Source of the DNA: Protaetiibacter sp. SSC-01
Lineage (GTDB): Bacteria; Actinomycetota; Actinomycetes; Actinomycetales; Microbacteriaceae
NCBI RefSeq assembly: GCF_014483895.1
Contig: NZ_CP059987.1
Location: 1,240,001-1,304,000, forward strand
Length of the DNA stretch: 64,000 nucleotides
Direction: 5' to 3'
This document shows positions 8,020-16,331 of this stretch, in pieces. Every line of letters begins with the position of its first letter. Position 1 is the first letter of the stretch. Under the pieces are notes generated by a model. That model made no database searches and was not told where the DNA came from. It worked only from the letters and a program-made list of their open reading frames with translations. The translations under genes and the position numbers were made by a program.

Positions 8020-11000
8020 GTGCGCCGCTGGCTCTCCGCCCACCGCTCGTCGTTCGCGGCCCTCGCGAGCGGCACGGTCGTCGCTGCCCTCGTGGCGGCC
8101 CTCGCGATCGTCTCCACGGGCTATACCGCGCAGCGCATGGACCTGAGCGACCCCTCGGTGTGGGTGTCGTCGCGCGAGGAGCAGGCCGTCGGCCGCGCGA
8201 ACACCCAGGTCTTCGAGCTCGACAGCGTCGTCCCGGTCGACGCCGACGCGCCCGAGGTCGTGCAGTCCGGTTCGACCGTGCTGCTCGTCGACCCGGGCAA
8301 TGCCACGGTGCGCCCGATCGACCCCGCGACGGCCGAGCTCGGCGAGGACGTCGCGCTCCCGCCGCAGGGCCCCGAGCTCTTCCTCTCGGGCGACCGTGTC
8401 GTCATCGTCGCGCAGGGCACGGGCGAGGTGTGGTTCGTGCCGCTCGCCGACCTCGCAGCGTTCGACGCCGCGGCGCCGTCGAACCTGAGCCTCGGCGCGG
8501 ATGCCGTCGTCGCGGTGAGCGAGACGGGCGCCCTCTTCGCGTACGTGCCCGAGACCCGCCAGGTGTGGCGCGTCGCCCCCGACGACGTCGCCGTGGGCGA
8601 GCGGTGGGAGGTCGAGTGGGGGGCGGACGCCGAGGCATCCGACTCCGTGCAGCTCACCACGGTGGGCGAGCACTGGGCCGTGCTGGACGTCACGACGCTC
8701 GAGGTCGCGACGGAGGCGGGCGTCCGCAGCGTCGGCGACGAGGTGACGGGCGGCTCGGTGAGGATCCAGCGGCCCGGGCAGGCGAACGCGCGCGTGCTCA
8801 TCGCGCACTCCGAGGGCCTCGTCGCGGCGGACATGCAGGCGGGTGCGCCTACCGTGCTCGTCGACGACGCATCCGGTGTGCCCGCGGCGCCCGTCGTCGT
8901 CGCCGGATGCCGCTTCGCCGCCTGGAGCTCGGGCGACGCGTGGCGCCGCTGCGGCTCGGCCGCGGCCGACACGCTCTCGCTCGCGGGCATGCGCGGGGGA
9001 GCGGCGCTGTCGTTCGCCGTCAACGGCGCGAGCGTCGCGCTCACGGATGCCACGAGCGGCTCGAGCTGGGCCGTGCAGTCGCGCGGCGAGCTCATCGACA
9101 ACTGGGCCGACCTCATCACCGACGAGGAGACCGAGCAGGAGGAGCCCGAGGCGGACGAGGACACCCCGCCCGAGCTCGAGGAGCTGCAGCAGCCGCCCGT
9201 CGCCGTCGACGACGTCTTCGGCGCGCGGCCCGGGCGCTCGAGCCTGCTGCCCGTGCTGCTCAACGACTACGACCCGAACGGCGACGTGCTCGTCGTGACC
9301 CAGGTGACGCCGATCGACGAGAGCATCGGCCGCCTCGACCTCGTGAGCCGCAATCAGCAGCTGCAGATCACGCTTGCGCCCACGGCATCCGGCTCCTTCA
9401 CCTTCGGCTACACGATCAGCGACGGACGCGGCGGCACGGCGAGCGCGACCGTGACCCTCGAGGTGCGAGGCGAGGACGAGAACTCGCCGCCGCGTCAGGT
9501 GCGCACCTCGGATGCGACGGTCGGCCAGGGCGGCCGCGTCTCGACGCAGGTCATCGGCGACTGGGTCGATCCCGACGGAGACGCCATCTACCTCACGGGC
9601 GCCTCGATCGCCGCGCCCGACCAGGTCGCCTACAAGCCCGACGGCGTCGTCGTCTACACCGACGGCGGAGAGGCCACGGGCCTCAAGACCGTCGCGCTCA
9701 CCGTGTCGGACGGACGCGTCGAGGCCGCGGGCGTCCTGCAGGTGACGGTGCGCGCGCGCGGCGACGTGCCCATCCAGTTCCAGCCGTGGGTCGTGCTCGC
9801 GACGGCGGGCGACGAGGTGACGGTGCGACCGCTCCGCTACGTGCGCGGCGGCAACGGCGCCATCCGCCTCGGCGGCGTGCCTCCGAAGTCGGGCACGACG
9901 ATCGTGCCGAGCTTCGAGGCGGGCACCTTCACGTTCCAGTCCGAGCAGGTCGGCACCCACTACGTCGAGTTCACGGTGACCGACGGCACGCAGACCGCGA
10001 CCGGCACCGTGCGCATCGACGTCGCCGCACCCGCCGACGCCTCGACGCGGCCCGTCACGGTGCCGAAGACGATGTTCATCACCTCGCAGAGCTCGCAGAC
10101 GGTCGACCCGCCGACGACCGACATCGACCCCGCGGGGGGTGTGCTCGTCGTGACGGGCGTCATGAACATCCCGCTCGGCTCGGGCATCCAGGCCGAGGTG
10201 CTCGACCAGCGCCTCATCCGCGTGACGCTCACGGCACCGCTCGACGCGCCCGCGATCTTCAACTACCGCATCAGCAACGGTCTCGCGGAGGCCGAGGGCA
10301 CGATCACGGTCGTCGAGATCCCGACGCCGCAGCGCCTCCAGCCGCCCATCGCGACCGACGACCAGATCACGGTGCGCGTGGGCGACACCGTCGACATCCC
10401 CGTGCTCGACAACGACGAGCAGCCCGACGGCTTCGACGTCACCCTCCTGCCCGAGCTCGCGCAGCAGCTCGCCGACGACGCCGGCCTCCTCTTCGTTTCG
10501 GGCGACCGCCTGCGCTACCTCGCGCCCGAGGTCGCCGGCAACTACACCGCCATCTACTCGATCGCGGGCCCCGACGGCCAGACGGCGCAGGCGCGGGTGA
10601 CGATCTCGGTGCGCGAGCGCAACGCCGCGACCAACAACCCGCCCGTGCCGCGCACGGTGACCGCACGTGTGCTCGCGGGCAACACCGTGCGCATCGAGGT
10701 GCCGACGAGTGGCATCGACCCCGACGGCGACGCCGTGCAGCTCATCGGGCAGGTGACGAACCCCGAGAAGGGCAGCGTGCTCTCGGTCGAGGGCAGCACG
10801 ATCGAGTACCAGGCGGGCGACTACTCCTCGGGCACCGACGTGTTCCAGTACGCCGTCGTCGACGGGCTCGGTGCGCGAGCGACGGGCACCGTGCGCGTCG
10901 GCATCTCGCCCGCGCTCGAGGGCGGCCGCAACCCCGTCGCGAACCTCGACTCCGTGCTCGTGCGACCCGGGCGCACGATCTCGGTGCGCGCGCTCCTCAA

Positions 11001-13962
11001 CGACTCCGACCCCGACGGCTCGCCTCTGCGCATCCGTCAGGTCGAGCCGACCACACCGGACGTCGCGGCCGAGATCGCGGGCGACGACGTCGTGACGATA
11101 ACCCCGCCCCGCGAGCCGGGCGACTACAGCGTCATCTACACGATCGAGAACGAGACCGGCGGGACGAGCTCCAACTTCATCCGCGTGACCGTCGACGAGA
11201 ACGCGCCGCTGTCGCGGCCGAGCGTCAGCGACTCGGTGCTGAGCGTGACCGATGTGCTCGACCGCGAGACGATCGACGTCGCCGTGCTCGACCGCGTGTT
11301 CTTCGCCGACGGCGAGGTGGGGGAGCTCGGCGTCGAGCTCGTCCCCGGCTTCGGTTCCTCGGCGAGGGTGCTGAGCGACAAGCGCATCCGCGTCGAGATC
11401 GGCGACCGCAGCCAGATCATCCCGTTCGCCGTCGTGCACCCCGAGAACTCCGCCGTCCGGGGCTACGCCTTCATCCGCGTGCCCGGTTACGACGACGCCC
11501 TCCCGCAGATCAACACCAAGGCTCCGCCGCTGCGGGTGAACAGCGAGTCGACGCTGCGCATCGACCTCGCGGAGTACGTCGTCGCGCTCGGCGGGTCGAG
11601 CGTGCGCATCACCGACCCGAGCACGGTGCGCGCGACGCACGCCGACGGCAGCTCGCTCGTCGTCGACGAGAGCACCCTGCAGTACCGCTCGGCCGACCGC
11701 TACTGGGGCCCGGCGTCGATCAGCTTCGAGGTCACCGACGGCGAGTCGGCATCCGACCCCGAGGGCCACGTGACGACCCTCTCGCTCCCCATCGAGGTGC
11801 GCCCGCGCGAGAACCAGCCGCCGATCTTCACGGGCGGCGTCGTCGAGTTCGAGCCCGGGCAGCAGAAGGAGCTCGACCTCGTCAAGCTCACCAAGTACCC
11901 CTACGACGACGACATCGACGAGCTCACCTACACCGTGCTCGAGCCGCTTCCCGTCGGGTTCAGCTACCAGCTCAACGGGCAGCGGCTGCTCATCACCGCC
12001 GACGCGGCGGCCGTCAAGGGCACGTCGACGAGCATCACCCTCGCCGTGCGCGACGCCCTCTCGGAGGGGCAGACGGGGCGCGTGCAGCTGCGCGTCGTGC
12101 CGTCGACACGGCCGCTCGCCCGACCCGCGCCCGACCGCGCCGTGACGAAGCGCGGCGAGACGACGGTCGTCGACGTGCTCGCGAACGACGCGGCGACCAA
12201 CCCCTTCCCGGAGGTGCCCCTGCGGGTCATCGCCATCCGCGGCCTCGACGGCGCCTCGCTGCCCCCGGGCATCAGCATCACGCCGAGCGCCGACCGCTCG
12301 CGCCTGTCGGTGACCGTCTCCGAGACGGCCGAACCGCTCGACGCGACCCTGCAATACCAGGTGGCGGATGCGACGGGCGACCCCGAGCGCTTCACATGGG
12401 GGATCGCGACGATCTCCGTGCAGGACGTGCCCGATCCCGTGAGCAACCTGCGGGTCACCGAGTTCGGCGACCGGATGCTGCGCCTCTCGTGGGCGCCGGG
12501 CGCCTTCAACAACTCGCCCATCACCGAGTACCGGGTCACGGCATCCGACGGTGCCGGCGGGGTCGTCTCGACGACGAGCTGCACGATCACGGCGGGCTGC
12601 ACGATCACGACGCCCGGCAACGGCCCGGACCACGCCCTGCGCATCTCGGTCGTCGCCGTCAACGCGATCGGCGACTCCGACCCGACCCAGCTGCCCGGCA
12701 CGATCTGGTCGGACGTCATCCCGCCGCCGCCCGCATCCGTCGCCGCGACCCCCGTCGACCACGGCCTGCGCGTCGTGTGGCGCAAGCCCGCCTCGAGCGC
12801 GGGCACGCCCATCGACTCGTACGTCGTGACGGTCGCGGGCAACCAGGTCGTCGTCTCGGTCTCGCCGAACGACCCCGTCGGCACCGAGTACAGCCGCATC
12901 GTCACCAACCCCGCGATCCAGAACGGCAGCGCCGCGGGCTTCAGCGTGAGCGCGCGCAACAAGGCGCCCAACTCCCTCGCGACCTGGAACGAGGCGGGCG
13001 GCACCGCGACGCCCGCGGGCCCGCCGATCCTCACGGCGAACCCGAGCGCCGCGGCGTCGACGACCGACGGCACGACCGCGACCGTCAACTGGGCGGGCTC
13101 CTTCGCCGACAACGGGCGCGCGATCTCCGCGTACTACGTCGCGCGCCACGGCGGTACGCCGCCCGCCTGCACCGTGACGGGCGTCGACACGGGCTCGCCG
13201 AGCTTCACGCCGCCGTCGGGGCCGAACGTGCAGTCCGTCGGCACCGGCACGACCGCGACGTTCACGGGTCTCTCTCCCGACCAGACGTACAGCTTCACGG
13301 TCTACGCGTACAACGGTCAGGGCTGCACGGCATCCGGCACGGTCACCGCCATTCCGCGCGCCCAGCCCGGGCCCGTGGTCGACATCGCCTACGATCCGGC
13401 CGCGCCGCGAGACGGCGGCTACTGGGACTACCGGCTCACGGGCGTGACCACCTCCGGCGGGTCGTCGCCCGACTCGTTCATCTACCGCCTCACGGGCGGC
13501 ACGACCGACGCGAGCCAGATCGGGCCCGTGGACTTCAACACCTACCTCACCTCGGGTGTCACCCACTACGGCAACGACATCTCCGTCGAGGTGAAGGCAT
13601 GTCGGCACTACGAGGTGCTGCTGTGCAGTGAGAACTGGTCGGCGCCGTTCCACCTCGGACGCGCCATCAGCATCCAGCTCGGCGGCCTGCAGGCGATCGA
13701 GACCAAGCCGCCGCTCACCGCGCTCGACCCCGGCGAGGGCTACTGGACGTGGACCGCGGCGCCCGGCCTCGCGGGCGGCGGCCCCGGATACGACAGCGTG
13801 TCGATCGCGTGCGGCCCGTCCGATGACCCCGGCACCCCGAACCAGTGCGAGGTGATCGGCGGCGGTCTGCTCGGAGCCGACTACCCGGACCTCGTCGTCA
13901 CGGTCGGGGCCAACGGAACGACCTATACGCGAACATACAACTGGGCCGGCGCCCCCCACTGA
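8020..13962 (+). CDS. Giant membrane-anchored surface protein with beta-propeller-like head, Ig-like and Fn3 repeats
   Basis: A 1980-residue protein. The GTG at 8020, two bases after the kinase stop, gives an N-terminal anchor (FAALASGTVVAALVAALAIV, about residues 11-33). Residues about 45-360 contain repeated beta strands that may form a propeller. An acidic linker (EETEQEEPEADED) follows. Residues about 390-1465 carry a long row of Ig/cadherin-like units marked by the turn D-P-[DN]-G-D (DYDPNGDVL, VDPDGDAIY, IDPDGDAVQ, SDPDGSPLR), resembling the tandem-95 class. From about 1467 on come Fn3 units (PVSNLRVTEFGDRMLRLSW and later ones) with a few Cys pairs. There is no LPXTG sorting signal at the end. 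It probably sits outside the membrane, anchored by its N-terminus; its partner or ligand is unknown. Confidence 0.85.
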   Translation: MRRWLSAHRSSFAALASGTVVAALVAALAIVSTGYTAQRMDLSDPSVWVSSREEQAVGRANTQVFELDSVVPVDADAPEVVQSGSTVLLVDPGNATVRPIDPATAELGEDVALPPQGPELFLSGDRVVIVAQGTGEVWFVPLADLAAFDAAAPSNLSLGADAVVAVSETGALFAYVPETRQVWRVAPDDVAVGERWEVEWGADAEASDSVQLTTVGEHWAVLDVTTLEVATEAGVRSVGDEVTGGSVRIQRPGQANARVLIAHSEGLVAADMQAGAPTVLVDDASGVPAAPVVVAGCRFAAWSSGDAWRRCGSAAADTLSLAGMRGGAALSFAVNGASVALTDATSGSSWAVQSRGELIDNWADLITDEETEQEEPEADEDTPPELEELQQPPVAVDDVFGARPGRSSLLPVLLNDYDPNGDVLVVTQVTPIDESIGRLDLVSRNQQLQITLAPTASGSFTFGYTISDGRGGTASATVTLEVRGEDENSPPRQVRTSDATVGQGGRVSTQVIGDWVDPDGDAIYLTGASIAAPDQVAYKPDGVVVYTDGGEATGLKTVALTVSDGRVEAAGVLQVTVRARGDVPIQFQPWVVLATAGDEVTVRPLRYVRGGNGAIRLGGVPPKSGTTIVPSFEAGTFTFQSEQVGTHYVEFTVTDGTQTATGTVRIDVAAPADASTRPVTVPKTMFITSQSSQTVDPPTTDIDPAGGVLVVTGVMNIPLGSGIQAEVLDQRLIRVTLTAPLDAPAIFNYRISNGLAEAEGTITVVEIPTPQRLQPPIATDDQITVRVGDTVDIPVLDNDEQPDGFDVTLLPELAQQLADDAGLLFVSGDRLRYLAPEVAGNYTAIYSIAGPDGQTAQARVTISVRERNAATNNPPVPRTVTARVLAGNTVRIEVPTSGIDPDGDAVQLIGQVTNPEKGSVLSVEGSTIEYQAGDYSSGTDVFQYAVVDGLGARATGTVRVGISPALEGGRNPVANLDSVLVRPGRTISVRALLNDSDPDGSPLRIRQVEPTTPDVAAEIAGDDVVTITPPREPGDYSVIYTIENETGGTSSNFIRVTVDENAPLSRPSVSDSVLSVTDVLDRETIDVAVLDRVFFADGEVGELGVELVPGFGSSARVLSDKRIRVEIGDRSQIIPFAVVHPENSAVRGYAFIRVPGYDDALPQINTKAPPLRVNSESTLRIDLAEYVVALGGSSVRITDPSTVRATHADGSSLVVDESTLQYRSADRYWGPASISFEVTDGESASDPEGHVTTLSLPIEVRPRENQPPIFTGGVVEFEPGQQKELDLVKLTKYPYDDDIDELTYTVLEPLPVGFSYQLNGQRLLITADAAAVKGTSTSITLAVRDALSEGQTGRVQLRVVPSTRPLARPAPDRAVTKRGETTVVDVLANDAATNPFPEVPLRVIAIRGLDGASLPPGISITPSADRSRLSVTVSETAEPLDATLQYQVADATGDPERFTWGIATISVQDVPDPVSNLRVTEFGDRMLRLSWAPGAFNNSPITEYRVTASDGAGGVVSTTSCTITAGCTITTPGNGPDHALRISVVAVNAIGDSDPTQLPGTIWSDVIPPPPASVAATPVDHGLRVVWRKPASSAGTPIDSYVVTVAGNQVVVSVSPNDPVGTEYSRIVTNPAIQNGSAAGFSVSARNKAPNSLATWNEAGGTATPAGPPILTANPSAAASTTDGTTATVNWAGSFADNGRAISAYYVARHGGTPPACTVTGVDTGSPSFTPPSGPNVQSVGTGTTATFTGLSPDQTYSFTVYAYNGQGCTASGTVTAIPRAQPGPVVDIAYDPAAPRDGGYWDYRLTGVTTSGGSSPDSFIYRLTGGTTDASQIGPVDFNTYLTSGVTHYGNDISVEVKACRHYEVLLCSENWSAPFHLGRAISIQLGGLQAIETKPPLTALDPGEGYWTWTAAPGLAGGGPGYDSVSIACGPSDDPGTPNQCEVIGGGLLGADYPDLVVTVGANGTTYTRTYNWAGAPH

Positions 13963-13992
13963 CCCCGACCCGACCACTCGAGAGGACACCCC

Positions 13993-14964
13993 ATGACGAT
14001 GACGCCCGAGCAGGCGAGCGCCTTCCACGAGACGTTCGGCCGCCTCGTCTCCGGCGTCGAGCAGGTACTGCTCGGCAAGACCTTCGTCGTGCGGCTAGGC
14101 TTCATCGCGCTCTTCAGCGAGGGCCACCTGCTGCTCGAGGACTTCCCCGGCACCGGCAAGACGTCGCTCGCGCGCGCGATCGCGCAGAGCGTCGACGGCA
14201 CGAGCAACCGCATCCAGTTCACCCCCGATCTGCTGCCGGGCGACATCACGGGTGTGAGCATCTACGACCAGCGCGCGGGGCGCTTCGACTTCCACGAGGG
14301 CCCCGTCTTCGCGAACGTCGTGCTCGCCGACGAGATCAACCGCGCGAGCCCGAAGACGCAGGCCGCGCTCCTCGAGGTCATGGAGGAGGGGCGCGTGACG
14401 GTCGACGGCGCGACCCATCCCGTCGGCTCGCCGTTCATGGTCATCGCGACCCAGAACCCCATCGAGCAGGCGGGCACCTACCGACTGCCCGAGGCGCAGC
14501 TCGACCGCTTCCTGCTCAAGGCCTCGATCGGGTACCCCGACCATGCAGCGACGGTGCGCATCCTCGAGGGCTCGGGCGTGCGCGCCCACGACACCGTCAT
14601 CCCGTCGGTCATCGGGGCCGCCGAGGTCGTCGAGCTCGCTGCGCTCGTGCGCACCGTGCACGTCGACCCGACCATCAACGACTACGTGTCGCGCCTCGTC
14701 GAGGCCACGCGCTCGGCCACCGAGGTGCGCCTCGGCGTGAGCGTGCGCGGCGCCCTCGCCCTCGTGCGCGCCGCGAAGACCCTCGCCGCCGCGAGCGGTC
14801 GCCACTACGTCGTGCCCGACGACATCAAGTCGCTCGCCGAGCCTGTGCTCGCGCACCGGCTCGTGCTCGACCCCGAGGCCGAGTTCGACGGCGTCACCGC
14901 GTCGAGCATCATCGCCCAGCTGCTGCTCGAGACCCCGCCCCCGAGCGATCGGCAGGCCGTGTGA
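13993..14964 (+). CDS. MoxR-family AAA+ ATPase
   Basis: A 323-residue AAA+ protein. Walker A is LEDFPGTGKTSLARAIA, Walker B with sensor region is VVLADEINRASPKTQAALLE, and the MoxR-type sequence ATQNPIEQAGTYRLPEAQ follows. MoxR ATPases act as chaperone-like factors and are usually paired with a DUF58 protein and a transglutaminase-like membrane protein, as here. The start lies 30 bases after the giant surface protein gene, and the stop overlaps the DUF58 start (GTGA). It probably remodels or matures a protein made by this locus; the client is not known. Confidence 0.94.
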   Translation: MTMTPEQASAFHETFGRLVSGVEQVLLGKTFVVRLGFIALFSEGHLLLEDFPGTGKTSLARAIAQSVDGTSNRIQFTPDLLPGDITGVSIYDQRAGRFDFHEGPVFANVVLADEINRASPKTQAALLEVMEEGRVTVDGATHPVGSPFMVIATQNPIEQAGTYRLPEAQLDRFLLKASIGYPDHAATVRILEGSGVRAHDTVIPSVIGAAEVVELAALVRTVHVDPTINDYVSRLVEATRSATEVRLGVSVRGALALVRAAKTLAAASGRHYVVPDDIKSLAEPVLAHRLVLDPEAEFDGVTASSIIAQLLLETPPPSDRQAV

Positions 14965-16331
14965 GCAGTACCGGTCGATCGACGCGCACCCGGGAGTCGA
15001 CGAGCACCGACACGACCGGGCTCGGGACGACGCGCGCCCGCATCGTGGGCGCGCGGACGGGCGTGCTCGCGGACAGCATCGTCGCGGTCGTGCGGGGCGC
15101 TCGTGCGGTCGGCCGGGGGTTCGCGCGCGTCGGCCGACGCCTGAGCGGTGTCATCACGCCGCTCGGCTGGGTCGTGCTGCTCGTCATCCCCGCCGCCCTC
15201 GCCGCGGGCTACCTGCTCGGCTGGCTCGAGTTCGTGGCCGTCGGATGGGGTGCGCTCCTCCTCGCGCTCGCCGCGTCGTGCTTCCTCATCGGCCGCGCGC
15301 CGTACCGGATGACGCTCACGCTCCCGCACCGCCGGGCCGTGGTCGGCGAATCGGCGCGGGGGGCGATCACCGTCGACAACCCCGCCGGACGCCGCCTCGG
15401 CACCGTGCTCGAGGTGCCGGTGGGGGAGTCGGTCGTGGAGCTCGCGCTGCCCGGCATGCGCCGCCGTACGAGCCACACGCAGGACTTCGCGATCCCCACC
15501 GAGCGACGCGGCGTCATCGCCGTCGGACCCGTCCGCACCGTCGTGGGCGACCCCCTCGGGCTCATCCGCCGCGAGCACAGCTGGACCGACCGCCTCGAGC
15601 TCGTCGTGCACCCGCGCACGGTGAGTGTGCCCTCGACGAGCACGGGCCTCATCCGCGACCTCGAGGGCACCCCGACGCGCGACCTCACCGCGAGCGACGT
15701 CGCGTTCCACGCGCTGCGCGAGTACCAGTCCGGCGACGACCGGCGCTACATCCACTGGAAGTCGACCGCCAAGACGGGCACCTACATGGTGCGCCAGTTC
15801 GAGCAGACGCGCCGCAGCCACCTCGTCGTCGCGTTGAGCCTCTCGACGCACGACTTCGCGAGCGAGGACGAGTTCGAGCTCGCCGTGAGCGTCGCCGGCT
15901 CCCTCGGGGTGCGCGCGATCCGCGACGGGCGGACGGTTTCGGTCGTCGTGTCGGCCGTGACGCCCGAGTTCGCGAAGCGTCGCGTCTACGCCGTGCATCC
16001 GCTCGCGACGCACCAGCCCGACCGCCTCCTCGACGAGCTGGCCGTCGTGGGGGCGTCGATCGACGCGCTCCCGATCCGCGACGTCGCGCGCATCGTCGCC
16101 GACGGCACCCCCGGCATCTCGGTCGCCTTCCTCATCTGCGGGTCGCGTACGGGCACCGCCGAGCTGCGCGCGGCGGCCGCGGGCTTCGCTCAGGACGTCG
16201 AGGTCGTCGCCGTCGTCTGCGACCCGGATGCCGTGCCCGGCATGCGACGCCTCGCGGGTCTCAACGTGCTCACGATCGGCTACCTCGACGAGCTGCGGCT
16301 CGCCCTCGCACGATCGGCGGCGGTGGCATGA
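14961..16331 (+). CDS. DUF58 domain membrane protein
   Basis: A 456-residue protein starting with GTG inside the MoxR stop. It has a Ser/Thr/Arg-rich N-terminal tail of about 65 residues, two membrane helices (WVVLLVIPAALAAGYLLG and the next VGWGALLLALAAS) and then the DUF58 domain with its signature ALREYQSGDDRRYIHWKSTA. DUF58 proteins are regular partners of MoxR ATPases and often contain a VWA-like fold. The tail is unusually rich in possible phosphorylation sites (TRESTSTDTTGLGTT), which is of interest beside a kinase. It overlaps the next gene by ATGA. Confidence 0.9.
   Translation: MSSTGRSTRTRESTSTDTTGLGTTRARIVGARTGVLADSIVAVVRGARAVGRGFARVGRRLSGVITPLGWVVLLVIPAALAAGYLLGWLEFVAVGWGALLLALAASCFLIGRAPYRMTLTLPHRRAVVGESARGAITVDNPAGRRLGTVLEVPVGESVVELALPGMRRRTSHTQDFAIPTERRGVIAVGPVRTVVGDPLGLIRREHSWTDRLELVVHPRTVSVPSTSTGLIRDLEGTPTRDLTASDVAFHALREYQSGDDRRYIHWKSTAKTGTYMVRQFEQTRRSHLVVALSLSTHDFASEDEFELAVSVAGSLGVRAIRDGRTVSVVVSAVTPEFAKRRVYAVHPLATHQPDRLLDELAVVGASIDALPIRDVARIVADGTPGISVAFLICGSRTGTAELRAAAAGFAQDVEVVAVVCDPDAVPGMRRLAGLNVLTIGYLDELRLALARSAAVA

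Noticed and set aside
7018-14028. A 2336-residue open frame on the minus strand
   Set aside because: It is antisense to the kinase and giant surface protein, is extremely rich in Arg, Gly and Asp as expected of a GC-bias shadow, and shows no domain.
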